From Halorhabdus salina (GTDB lineage Archaea; Halobacteriota; Halobacteria; Halobacteriales; Haloarculaceae), in assembly GCF_013839425.1 (NCBI RefSeq), contig NZ_JACDNP010000001.1, positions 434,001-498,000 of the forward strand: a DNA stretch of 64,000 nucleotides, given 5' to 3'. Below are positions 1-8,172 of the stretch, piece after piece. Within the stretch, counting starts at the first letter, position 1; every line of letters begins with the position of its first letter. Below the pieces are notes generated by a model, which was not told the origin of the DNA, did not search any database, and worked only from the letters and a program-made list of their open reading frames with translations. Both the position numbers and the translations under genes were made by a program.

Positions 1-1
1 G

Positions 2-634
2 CTCAGCAAGTGGGTCGGCGAGAGTGAGAAAGCCATCCGCCAGACGTTCCGGAAGGCCAAACAGGTCGCCCCAACGGTCGTGTTCTTCGACGAACTCGAC
101 TCACTGGCCCCCGGTCGTGGCGGCCAGGGGTCGGGGTCGAACGTTTCCGAACGCGTCGTCAACCAGTTGCTGACCGAGATGGACGGCCTCGAAGACATGG
201 AAGAGGTGATGATCATCGGCGCGACCAACCGCCCAGACATGATCGACCCCGCCCTCATCCGCTCGGGTCGGTTCGACCGACTCGTCTACATCGGCGAACC
301 CGACGTCGAGGGGCGCGAGGAGATCCTGCGGATCCACACTGACGACTCGCCACTCTCACCGGACGTCTCCCTGCGCGAACTCGCCGAGATCACCGAGGGC
401 TACGTCGGCAGCGACCTCGAATCGATCGGTCGCGAGGCCGCGATTCGCGCCCTCCGGGAAAACGAGGACGCCGAAGAGATCGGCATGAGTCACTTCCGGG
501 CCGCACTCGAGGAGGTCCGCCCGACGGTCACCGACGACATCCGAGAGTACTTCGAGCAGATGGCAGACGAGTTCAAAGGCGGCGGTCCGGAACCTGAGCA
601 GCGCCGTGGCTCCGGTCGGATCGGCTTCCAATAG
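2..634 (+). CDS. CDC48/VAT-type AAA+ ATPase, C-terminal part (5' truncated by the window)
   Basis: The reading frame is already open at base 2 (Leu-Ser-Lys-Trp-Val-Gly-Glu), so the gene starts before the window and only its last 210 residues are visible. They carry the end of a second AAA domain: a Walker B FFDELDSLAP, the second region of homology (ATNRPDMIDPALIRSGRFDR) with its arginine finger, and a C-terminal helical lid. This arrangement is typical of archaeal CDC48/VAT unfoldases, which thread ubiquitin-like-tagged or misfolded proteins to the proteasome. The acidic C-terminal tail ends in GRIGFQ. A membrane-linked FtsH-like or other AAA protein is less likely because of the SRH sequence. 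A T-rich stretch follows the stop at 640-648 and may end transcription. Confidence 0.9.
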   Translation, partial: LSKWVGESEKAIRQTFRKAKQVAPTVVFFDELDSLAPGRGGQGSGSNVSERVVNQLLTEMDGLEDMEEVMIIGATNRPDMIDPALIRSGRFDRLVYIGEPDVEGREEILRIHTDDSPLSPDVSLRELAEITEGYVGSDLESIGREAAIRALRENEDAEEIGMSHFRAALEEVRPTVTDDIREYFEQMADEFKGGGPEPEQRRGSGRIGFQ

Positions 635-655
635 AGACGACCTTTTTCGAGTTCG

Positions 656-734
656 GGTGGACCCACTTCGTTCGTCCACCACTCACTCCAAAAAGCTCGA
701 CCAAAAAAGCCGCCGTCGCGGGACACAGTCCCGC
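656..734. terminator. Hairpin-rich intergenic segment between convergent genes
   Basis: Two perfect inverted repeats lie between the convergent AAA ATPase and histidine kinase genes: GGTGGAC (656-662) with GTCCACC (674-680), and GCGGGAC (718-724) with GTCCCGC (728-734). Together with the T-tract just after the ATPase stop they probably form the transcription end of both genes. The termination role is inferred. Confidence 0.4.
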
Positions 735-842
735 TCCGGCGGAGAGTCGCGGACCGATTCGTGGTTCCACCGCTCACCATATCGAAATCGCGAGGCGACT
801 CGCTCCACGCGCCAGACGCTATCGATCCGTCACCGAGCCGTT

Positions 843-3164
843 TCACTCCGTGACGGGAATCTTGACGACAAAGACCGCGCCCCTGGGCTCGTTATCGTCG
901 ACGTGAATCTGGCCGTCATACCGATCGAGGAGCGTTTCGACGAGGTACAGCCCGAGACCCGTCCCCTCGTTGTCGAGTCTGGTCTCTCCCTGTTCGAAGA
1001 TCCTGGACTTGTGTTCGTCGGGAATACCGGGGCCGTCATCGGCGACGCGAATCACGGCGTCGCCGTCTTCTATGGTCGCCGAGACGACCACTTCGGGACG
1101 GTCGTTGTCGTTGTGGCGGACCGCGTTGCTCAGGAGGTTCCGAAACACCGCTTCCAGCATGTCGTCGGCGCAGACCTCGACGGCCGGTATCGATCCGCCC
1201 GACCTAATCCGTGCGTGTTCGTGTTTGGATCCGACATCCGCGATCTCGGTTTCGAGTACGCTCCGGAGTGCTACCGGGTGGAGATCAGTGCCGGACTGGA
1301 GCATGATTTCGGTCACTTCTCTGGCCGTGTCGGTTATCTCGACGGCGTCTCGGGCAGCGTCGAGGATCCGGTCGGCATCCCGCCCGTGTTCGTCGCTCGC
1401 CTGCAACGACTCCGCATAGCCGGTCACGACCTGCAATTCGTTGCGGATGTCGTGGCGGACGATCTCATTGAGCACTTTCAGGTTGTCCCGCTGGGACTCG
1501 AGTCGTCGCTCGGACTCCTTGCGTGCGGTGATGTCTATCGCCGTCAGATAGACTCTCGAATGATTCTCCGCGTATATCTCGGGCACTTTTACGTCGAGAA
1601 TCTCGTCGATCCGATCGCCATCGAGCGTCTCAGCGACGGTCTGGACTCGGAAGTGAGACTCACCGCTGGCGAGCCGGGCCCAGATTTCCGCGTTTGCCTC
1701 GTAGGCTTCCGCTGTGAAGATCCCGTCGAGGTTGTCTATCAGTTCCGCCTTCGACGCCGCCCCGTACCGCTCGAGACCTTCCTTCGAGACGTCGATCACG
1801 TCGATCTTCTCCAGGATCGTCTGCATCTCCTCCGGGTGTTCTTTGAGGTACCGCTCGACGTCAGTCGCCTCCTCCGGGAGCGATTCGATATGCGCCGTGA
1901 CGGCGGAGAAGTCCTCGACCCAGATGACTGCCGGGTTCGATTCGAAGAGTGAACGATATCGTTGTTCACTCTCTTGGAGTGCTCGCTCACGTCGTTTGCG
2001 CTCGTCGATGTCGATGTGAATACCGGTGGCACGGAGCGCAGTCCCGTTCTCGTCACGTTCGACGACCCGCCCGATACTTCGCATCCACTTGTAGTCCCCG
2101 TCGGCGGTCCGCAACCGATATTCGACGTCCTGATATCCGGCGTCGTCTCCGATCTTGGTTTCGAACTCCGCCGTGACTTCCTGGCGGTCGTCGGGATGGA
2201 TACGTCGCTTCCACGCACCGTAGTGCTGATCGATCTCGTCGAACGAATGACCGAGCATCCCAGCCCACTGTTCGTTGAACTCCACCTCGTCCGTCCGCAG
2301 GTTCCAGTCCCACACCCCCAGGTTCGCCCCCTCGACCGCCAGTTCGAGGCGTTCCGAGAGGCGTTGCATCCGCCGTTCGTTCTCTCTGCGTTCGGTGATA
2401 TCCCGTGTGACACCGACGATTCCGTGGACGGATTCGTCGATCGCCACGGGAGTGAGACGATACTCCAAGACTGCGTGTCCGTGGTCCGGAAACTCGGCCT
2501 CGATCTCGCCGTGTACCGATTCTCGATCGCCGTCGAGCAACGCCTGATACGGATCGTTGTCGTGTTGCTCACGGACAAGTGATACCAGCGTGCTCGGCTC
2601 CCCTTCGAGTTCGTCCGTCGTCGTCCCATACCATTCGGCCACGCGATCGTTGACGACGTCGAAGTGGCCGTCCTCGTCGTAGATACACGCACCCTCCAGC
2701 ATCGAGTCGATGACGTGCTCGTAGCGTTGCAACGCCTCGGTACGTTTCCCGAGCGTCTTCCGTGATCGATGCGACTCGACGGCGTTCGTAATGTGGGTGG
2801 CCAGTACAGCGTACTGCTCGGTCCCGGTCTCCTTCCTGAGGTAGGTGGTCACGCCTGCTTCGATCGCCTCACTGGCCACCTCCTCGGATCCTTTCCCCGT
2901 GAATAGAACGAACGGGAGATCGGGATACTCCGCTCGGACCGCCTCGAGAAACGCGATGCCGTCCGCTCCGGGCATCGCGTAGTCGGAGACGATACAGTCG
3001 ACGTCGGTGTCATCGAGTGCCTCCAGCGCCTCGCTTGCACTCCTCGCGGACCGCACGGAGAGCCGCTCGTCCTCGCGTTCGAGGTACTCACCGACTAACT
3101 CAGTCAGAGCCGGCTCGTCGTCAACGTGGAGGACGGAGATATCGTTTCGCTCTCCCCGAACCAT
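843..3164 (-). CDS. Receiver-PAS-PAS-PAS histidine kinase
   Basis: This 773-residue soluble signalling protein has an N-terminal response-regulator receiver domain (about 8-125, phospho-acceptor Asp61 in VSDYAMPG, conserved Lys near 112). Three PAS-type sensor regions follow (about 145-260, 270-395 with the WDWNLRTDEVEF signature, and 400-550), then a HisKA helix with the phospho-His in IVRHDIRNELQ near 570. A HATPase_c domain (N box NLLSNAVRHND, G box DDGPGIPDE and GTGLGLYLVETL) forms the last ~110 residues. There are no membrane segments, so it senses a cytoplasmic signal, possibly redox or a small molecule. A receiver at the N terminus of a kinase is common in haloarchaea. No partner regulator is adjacent. 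The ATG at 3164 is followed directly by the receiver domain. Confidence 0.88.
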   Translation of the reverse strand: MVRGERNDISVLHVDDEPALTELVGEYLEREDERLSVRSARSASEALEALDDTDVDCIVSDYAMPGADGIAFLEAVRAEYPDLPFVLFTGKGSEEVASEAIEAGVTTYLRKETGTEQYAVLATHITNAVESHRSRKTLGKRTEALQRYEHVIDSMLEGACIYDEDGHFDVVNDRVAEWYGTTTDELEGEPSTLVSLVREQHDNDPYQALLDGDRESVHGEIEAEFPDHGHAVLEYRLTPVAIDESVHGIVGVTRDITERRENERRMQRLSERLELAVEGANLGVWDWNLRTDEVEFNEQWAGMLGHSFDEIDQHYGAWKRRIHPDDRQEVTAEFETKIGDDAGYQDVEYRLRTADGDYKWMRSIGRVVERDENGTALRATGIHIDIDERKRRERALQESEQRYRSLFESNPAVIWVEDFSAVTAHIESLPEEATDVERYLKEHPEEMQTILEKIDVIDVSKEGLERYGAASKAELIDNLDGIFTAEAYEANAEIWARLASGESHFRVQTVAETLDGDRIDEILDVKVPEIYAENHSRVYLTAIDITARKESERRLESQRDNLKVLNEIVRHDIRNELQVVTGYAESLQASDEHGRDADRILDAARDAVEITDTAREVTEIMLQSGTDLHPVALRSVLETEIADVGSKHEHARIRSGGSIPAVEVCADDMLEAVFRNLLSNAVRHNDNDRPEVVVSATIEDGDAVIRVADDGPGIPDEHKSRIFEQGETRLDNEGTGLGLYLVETLLDRYDGQIHVDDNEPRGAVFVVKIPVTE

Positions 3165-3250
3165 ACCTAGCTCTGTCGATGCCGACGTTTATATCTGCGT
3201 GTGTTTCTCGGTGGGTCGCTGACGCGATCTCGAGACGAAACGGGAGGGAC

Positions 3251-3396
3251 TTACAGCTCGCCGAGTTTCCGAAGGAGCTGACCGCGGTACACCTCCATCT
3301 TTTTCCGCTTCGGGTGAGCGCCGTGCGCTCACCACTTGCGCAAAAACATGGTCCACGCGAACGCAGTGAGTGTGGGCTCGGGAGAGCTTGCTCTCC
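3251..3396. repeat. Duplicated 3' end of the CBS-HPF gene plus two hairpins
   Basis: On the minus strand, the bases around 3252-3292 encode E-V-Y-R-G-Q-L-L-R-K-L-G-E-L-stop. This almost exactly copies the last codons of the neighbouring CBS-domain gene (E-E-Y-R-G-Q-L-L-R-K-L-G-E-L-stop at 3453-3495). The copy is a 3' fragment with no gene attached. Between the two copies are perfect inverted repeats: GGTGAGCG/CGCTCACC (3313-3333) and GGAGAGC/GCTCTCC (3381-3396). The block therefore looks like a duplicated gene end plus hairpin terminators. Confidence 0.7.
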
Positions 3397-3452
3397 CCGG
3401 TGGTGAAAAAGTTTCGACCTCACTCCGTTCGGTCGAGTCCAAGACGAGAGCC

Positions 3453-4604
3453 TTACAGCTCGCCGAGTTTCCGGAGTAGCTGGCCGCGGTACTCCTCGTC
3501 ACTCTCGACGCTTTTGAGTTCGAGGACGTTGCGCTGGAGTTTATCGAGGGCGACGTTGAAGCCCGTCTTCGCGCCGTAGCCTTCGCCAGTGCCGGCGACC
3601 TGTCCCTTGTTGGTCCGCAGACGGATCTTGCAACTGATCAGGGGCGTCCCCCGGAGTTTCTCTTTGTGCTCCTGGAAGCGGACGTGGGCGTGCTGGACCT
3701 GCATCGCCTGGTATTTATCGGCGACCTCCTCGATACCGACACGGATGTCCTGCCGGGAGATCGTATCTAGGAGCTTGATGTTGGTGATCTGGACGTCCAT
3801 GTGTTCTTCCTCGGTGAAGGTCAGCGCGCGCAAGACGTCCGTCTTGGTGACAATCCCGGTGACCAGGGACTCATCACGCTCGGGCGTAACGACGAGGCCA
3901 GCGTAGTCGTTTTCGAGCATCCGTCGGACGGCCGATTCGACGCTCTCATCGACCGTCGTCGTCGCGACGGGGCTGGACATGACGTCGTAGATCGGCAGAT
4001 CGAGAATCCGGTCGACGTCACCCGCGCGCTCGCCGGTCGTCGCCTTGTCCATGTCCCGGACGACCACGTCGACGATGTCGTGACGGGTCACCATCCCCGA
4101 CAGGCTACCATCCTCGTCGTCGAGGACCGGAAGTCTGGAGATGCCATGTTCCCGTAGGTGATTGATCGCCTGCCCGACCTGCGTGTCCTCGGTCGACGTC
4201 ACGACGTCGGCCGTGTAGATGTCTTCAACGGTAAGGGCGTCCAGATTGTCGATGACGGCCCGGAGAATATCATCGTCCGTGATGACACCCCAGAGCTTGT
4301 TGGCCTCGAAGACGGGCGCGATCTTCGTCCCGCTCTCGACGAGGACGCGGGCAGTCTCCCTGACGTCTCCCGTTCGATCGACTTTCGGTGCGTGTTGCAT
4401 CAGCGCCGTGGCCTTCGCACGGTCCTCGACATGTGATTGGACCAGCTGTTTCTGCGTGATGACGCCGGCGTACCCCTCGTCATCGAGGACAATTACCCCC
4501 TTGGGGTTCTTGCGTTCGAAGATGGATCGAACCTTGCCCAGTCGTTCGTCCGCGTCAACCTCGATGTAATCGCGGGTAGCGATATCAGCAATATCCATCG
4601 TCAC
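3453..4604 (-). CDS. Four-CBS-domain protein with C-terminal hibernation-factor-like domain
   Basis: The 383-residue protein starts MDIADIATRDYIEVD and carries four tandem CBS repeats (about 1-65, 66-125, 126-190 and 200-270, including PVLDDEDGSLSGMVTRHDIV), which bind adenine nucleotides in other proteins. The last ~110 residues (from MDVQITNIKLLDTISRQDIR through GEGYGAKTGFNVALDKL) resemble the ribosome hibernation-promoting factor/RaiA fold. Archaeal CBS proteins of this type have been reported as ribosome-dimerising factors, so a role in parking ribosomes according to energy charge is plausible but inferred. The gene lies downstream of the hydrogenase operon on the same strand, separated by about 100 bases. 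Its 3' end is duplicated nearby. Confidence 0.8.
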   Translation of the reverse strand: MTMDIADIATRDYIEVDADERLGKVRSIFERKNPKGVIVLDDEGYAGVITQKQLVQSHVEDRAKATALMQHAPKVDRTGDVRETARVLVESGTKIAPVFEANKLWGVITDDDILRAVIDNLDALTVEDIYTADVVTSTEDTQVGQAINHLREHGISRLPVLDDEDGSLSGMVTRHDIVDVVVRDMDKATTGERAGDVDRILDLPIYDVMSSPVATTTVDESVESAVRRMLENDYAGLVVTPERDESLVTGIVTKTDVLRALTFTEEEHMDVQITNIKLLDTISRQDIRVGIEEVADKYQAMQVQHAHVRFQEHKEKLRGTPLISCKIRLRTNKGQVAGTGEGYGAKTGFNVALDKLQRNVLELKSVESDEEYRGQLLRKLGEL

Positions 4605-4707
4605 GTTTGCACTTGGATGGCAAGGGTTATCAAACTTGTTCGGACTCGGTGGGACTCACCCGATCGAGGTGTGCGTACCTCCGGAACTCCCAACCGGATC
4701 TGCCCGC

Positions 4708-5187
4708 TCAGAGATCACGTGTGACGTCGACAACAGTGTTCGCTGCATCCGAGAGTGCGTTCGCGATCGGCTGACCCAGCCCCTCGCCATAGCTGACGTC
4801 GTCCGGCTGCACGCCGACGAGCCGAACCGTCGCCGGAGCGTCTTCGATCCGTCCGGCGAGTTCGAGGAGTTCGAACGGGGCCGTCCGATGGGTCCCACGA
4901 TCGGGACGCAGCTCCGCAGTACCGTCCGGAGCGAAAATTACGATCTCGCCGGGATCCCCGTCGAAGTCGACCGCATCGACGATCACGACGGCCTCGTACT
5001 CCGCGAGGACGTGTACCAGTTCGAACCCCGCGTCGCCCAGATCGAGCAGGTCCGTCGATGGGAGATCCCGCTCGGACAGTCGGTCGACGATCGCGGGACC
5101 GACACCGTCGTCACGGCGGTAGGGGTTACCGAGTCCGACGACGGCACGCGTTGGCGTCGCGTCGCCGTCTTCGCCCATCCGGGTCAC
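4708..5187 (-). CDS. Hydrogenase maturation protease (HycI/HoxW family)
   Basis: The 159-residue protein has the family's N-terminal GLGNPYRRDDGVG motif, with the nickel-sensing acidic residues, and a conserved VIVDAVDFDG strand. These proteases clip the C-terminal extension of the NiFe large subunit after nickel insertion. Its partner is the gene immediately upstream, whose product has a 12-residue extension after the last metal-binding motif. The GTG start at 5187 overlaps the large-subunit stop by four bases; an ATG at 5178 (MGEDGD) is an alternative start. It is the last gene of the hydrogenase operon. Confidence 0.9.
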   Translation of the reverse strand: MTRMGEDGDATPTRAVVGLGNPYRRDDGVGPAIVDRLSERDLPSTDLLDLGDAGFELVHVLAEYEAVVIVDAVDFDGDPGEIVIFAPDGTAELRPDRGTHRTAPFELLELAGRIEDAPATVRLVGVQPDDVSYGEGLGQPIANALSDAANTVVDVTRDL

Positions 5188-6506
5188 TCGCCATCATTCC
5201 CGACGAATTCGACGTCCAGATAGTGGGTCGAACAGGAGATGCAGGGGTCATAGGCCCGCACGAGCATCTCCAGGGTGTGCTCGATTTCGGCGTCGGGCCG
5301 GTCGACGATCGACGGCACGAACGCCTCCATGTCCCGCTGGATGTTCCCGTGGTTCTGGTTGGTCGGGATGACGCAGTTTGCCTCGGTCACTTCGCCAGCG
5401 TCGTCGTAGGCGTACTCGTGGAAGAGCACGCCACGGGGCACTTCGATCGCACCGATCCCCTGGCCAGTGGTCGGCTCGACCGTCGGGACGTGGTAGTCCG
5501 GCTGGTCGGCCAGTCCGTCCTCAAGAAGCTGCTCGATCAGGGAGACAGCTTCTTCCAGCAGGTGGGCGAGTTCGACCAGCTGAGCGACGTTGTTCAGATA
5601 CGGGTTGGTGACCGGGGGTTCGAGGGCGAAGCGATCGGCCAGATCGCTGGCCCGCGGGGCGAGTTGGTCTGCGTTGTTGTTGAACCGGGCAAGCGCACCG
5701 ACCATGTAGGCGTCGCGTTCGTGACGAGCGAACTTCGCCGTCGAGTGATCGACGACGTACTCGTTGGCGACATCCCGGTACTCGCCGACCGGGAGCTCGC
5801 CCACGTCTGAAGAGTGAATCGTCCCCTCATAGAAGGCGTACTCCTCGGGGTGGGTCAGCGAGATGTATTCGGTTTCGCGTTCGAAGTCGGGGAGCTCGTC
5901 GGCGAGGCTCGCGAGAAGATCGACGACCGTTTCCACGTCGTCCCAGCAGTTGCGGAGTCGATCGAGCAGGTCCCGGAGGGCGGACTCGTCCGGGAGCTTC
6001 GAGAACCCGCCCGGGAGGAGTCGCTGGGCGTGGACCGACCGGCCGGTGACGACCTCGGTCAGCTCGTTGCCCAGGCGATGAAGATCGACGACCGCATCGA
6101 GTTCGGGACCGTGGGTGTCGGCCAGCGGGAGGACCGACTTCTCGCCGACCAGATCCGGGAGCGCGAGATAGCCCAGGTGGAGGACGTGACTCTGGATCGT
6201 TTCGCCGTAGAGGGCCAGTTTGCGAAGTCGCTCGTCCTGGACGGAGACGTCGATCCCCATCGCCCTCTCGGTAGCTTTCAGCGATGCGATGGTGTGGCTG
6301 ACCGAGCAGATGGCACAGATCCGCGAGGTGACGTGGTGGGCCTCGTCGTAGTCCCGGCCGACCAGCATCGACTCGAAGTACCGCGGCGATTCGACGACCT
6401 GCCACTCACACCGCTGCAGTTCGCCATTTGCGATATCGAGGACGATCGATCCGTGACCCTCGACGCGCGTGACGAGGTCGTCCCCAACGTCGACGGAGTT
6501 GCTCAT
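5184..6506 (-). CDS. hydA: NiFe hydrogenase large (alpha) subunit, group 3b type
   Basis: The 440-residue subunit carries both cysteine pairs that hold the NiFe centre: L1 RICAICSVSH (Cys64, Cys67) and L2 DPCISCSTH (Cys422, Cys425). After His428 there are 12 residues (YLDVEFVGNDGE) that should be removed by the protease encoded next. The gene sits in the order beta-gamma-delta-alpha, the order of the Pyrococcus soluble hydrogenase I (hydBGDA). This supports a cytoplasmic, NAD(P)-linked bidirectional hydrogenase/sulfhydrogenase. It overlaps the small-subunit gene upstream by four bases and the protease gene downstream by four. An F420-reducing enzyme is less likely because the partner is a flavin diaphorase. 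Confidence 0.93.
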   Translation of the reverse strand: MSNSVDVGDDLVTRVEGHGSIVLDIANGELQRCEWQVVESPRYFESMLVGRDYDEAHHVTSRICAICSVSHTIASLKATERAMGIDVSVQDERLRKLALYGETIQSHVLHLGYLALPDLVGEKSVLPLADTHGPELDAVVDLHRLGNELTEVVTGRSVHAQRLLPGGFSKLPDESALRDLLDRLRNCWDDVETVVDLLASLADELPDFERETEYISLTHPEEYAFYEGTIHSSDVGELPVGEYRDVANEYVVDHSTAKFARHERDAYMVGALARFNNNADQLAPRASDLADRFALEPPVTNPYLNNVAQLVELAHLLEEAVSLIEQLLEDGLADQPDYHVPTVEPTTGQGIGAIEVPRGVLFHEYAYDDAGEVTEANCVIPTNQNHGNIQRDMEAFVPSIVDRPDAEIEHTLEMLVRAYDPCISCSTHYLDVEFVGNDGE

Positions 6507-7315
6507 GACTCACCCCCGTCGGCGACGGCCCGCTGCTCCCGTTCGAAGCCCCAGTAAAGCTGGTATTCGTCGAGAATTTCCTCGGTCGTCAGGCCGTGCG
6601 CTTCGAGGACGGCCGTGTAGGCGTCTTCGTTGGGGTCTTCGACCATCCCGCGACAGCCCCAACAGTGCGTCCCTTCCGAAACGCAAGTAGCCCCGCAGCC
6701 GCCACGGGTGATCGGCCCGAGGCAGGTCTCCCCGCGCTCGAACGCACAGAGGTTTTCCTCGAACTTGCACTGCAGACAGACAGGATAGTTGGGGATCGTC
6801 GGCTCGGCACCGTTGACCAGCGCCGTCACAGCCTGGACGAACTCCTCGCGATCGATCGGACAGCCCGGGATCTCGTAATCGACATCGATCACATCGTCGA
6901 TCGGCCGGGCGACTGGGTAGGACGAGATCCGATGGGCGTCCTCGCCGTAGACGCGCTCTTTGACCCGTTCGAAGTCCTGATCGTTACGTAGGGCGTTGAT
7001 GCCCGCAAAGGATGCACACGAGCCAAGCGCGATGACGGTGTCGGCATGCGTCCGGATACGAGTCAGCCGGCGCTCGTCGTGGGCCGTCGCGACGCCGCCC
7101 TCGATAAAGGCGATCTCGTAGTCCTCGCTGTGCTCGGTCATGGCTTCCCGGAAGCTGACGATCTCGACGACCTCGACGAGATCGAGCAGGCGGTCTTCGA
7201 GATTGAGTACCTGCAACTGATCGCCCTCACAGCCCGTGAAATCAAAGAAGGCAACGCGGGGTCGCTCATCCGCATCGCCTGGCTGTCGACCGTTTCCGGA
7301 ATCTCCGTCACTCAT
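6503..7315 (-). CDS. hydD: NiFe hydrogenase small (delta) subunit
   Basis: This 270-residue iron-sulfur subunit relays electrons from the NiFe site. It begins without a Tat signal and has TGCEGDQLQV (Cys29), GSCASFAG and PGCPIDREE, the ligands of the proximal 4Fe-4S cluster. The cysteine-rich tail (CLQCKFEENLC, CLGPITRGGCGATC, HCWGCRG) holds further clusters. Absence of an export signal agrees with a cytoplasmic group 3 enzyme. It overlaps the diaphorase gene upstream (7312-7315) and the large-subunit gene downstream by four bases each, so the set is translationally coupled. Confidence 0.93.
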   Translation of the reverse strand: MSDGDSGNGRQPGDADERPRVAFFDFTGCEGDQLQVLNLEDRLLDLVEVVEIVSFREAMTEHSEDYEIAFIEGGVATAHDERRLTRIRTHADTVIALGSCASFAGINALRNDQDFERVKERVYGEDAHRISSYPVARPIDDVIDVDYEIPGCPIDREEFVQAVTALVNGAEPTIPNYPVCLQCKFEENLCAFERGETCLGPITRGGCGATCVSEGTHCWGCRGMVEDPNEDAYTAVLEAHGLTTEEILDEYQLYWGFEREQRAVADGGES

Positions 7316-8172
7316 ACTTCAGCCTCCTCCTTGTCACGGACAGTCGTGTAATTGAACACGGGACCGTCCAGACAGACGTACAACTCGTTGAGCTGGCAGT
7401 GCCCACAGAGGCCGCGCCCGCAGTGCATGTTCCGTTCGAGCGAGAGGTAGATGCGCTCGTCGGGAAGCCCATTCTCTCGGAGACTCTTGATGACGAACCG
7501 GTACATGACCGGCGGGCCACAGACGAGTGCGACCGTCGTCGCCGGATCGAAGTCGAGAGGTGGAATCAGCGACGTGATGACGCCCGTATTGCCGTCCCAC
7601 TCCTGGCCGGCCGGGACCCCGTCGACGGTCTCGTGGTAGTCCATGATGGGTGAGTCAGCCCACGCCGCTAGTTCGTCGGGGAACAGCTGTTCGGCTGGCT
7701 CCGTACAGCCATATAGCGTCGTCAACTCGCCGAATTCGCCGGGTCGATCCAGCGCATAGTTGATGATCGATCGGAGTGGTGCGAGGCCGATCCCGCCGGC
7801 GACGAACAACAGATCTTCGCCCGCCAGCGCATCGACGTCGAATCCCGTGCCGTAGGGGCCCCGAATCCCGACAGTGTCACCGGATTCGAGATCGTGGATG
7901 GCATTGGTCACGTTGCCGACCGCGCGGATGCACAGTTCGAAGGGGCCGTCCTTGGTCGGCGAGGAGGCGATCGAGAACGGGGCTTCCCCGACACCGGGGA
8001 CGAACAACTGGACGAACTGCCCCGGTTCGTGGTCCAGGTCGATACCGTCCGGGAGATCGATGACGAACAGCTTGTCGTCGTCAGTGTAGGTTTCGACCCA
8101 GACGATCTGTCCCTCGACGGGCTGATACTCGCGTTCCCCCCGGGCGAACTGCGGGTCGGCGTGACTACGCAT
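7312..8172 (-). CDS. hydG: Hydrogenase diaphorase (gamma) subunit, FAD/NAD(P)-binding
   Basis: The 286-residue protein (start MRSHADPQF, ATG at 8172) has a ferredoxin-reductase fold: an FAD-binding barrel (about 20-110, GQFVQLFVPG and PFSIASSP), an NAD(P)-binding domain (VAGGIGLAPLRS and VALVCGPPVMYR), and a C-terminal 2Fe-2S motif MHCGRGLCGHCQ with a fourth cysteine in YVC. It passes electrons between NAD(P)H and the hydrogenase clusters. The open frame extends far upstream, but only the 8172 start matches the family. Its start overlaps the beta-subunit stop by eight bases. Confidence 0.92.
   Translation of the reverse strand: MRSHADPQFARGEREYQPVEGQIVWVETYTDDDKLFVIDLPDGIDLDHEPGQFVQLFVPGVGEAPFSIASSPTKDGPFELCIRAVGNVTNAIHDLESGDTVGIRGPYGTGFDVDALAGEDLLFVAGGIGLAPLRSIINYALDRPGEFGELTTLYGCTEPAEQLFPDELAAWADSPIMDYHETVDGVPAGQEWDGNTGVITSLIPPLDFDPATTVALVCGPPVMYRFVIKSLRENGLPDERIYLSLERNMHCGRGLCGHCQLNELYVCLDGPVFNYTTVRDKEEAEV

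Noticed and set aside
606-1952. Plus-strand frame of 448 codons opposite the histidine kinase
   Set aside because: The minus strand has a complete kinase with all motifs; G/C bias keeps the reverse frame open.
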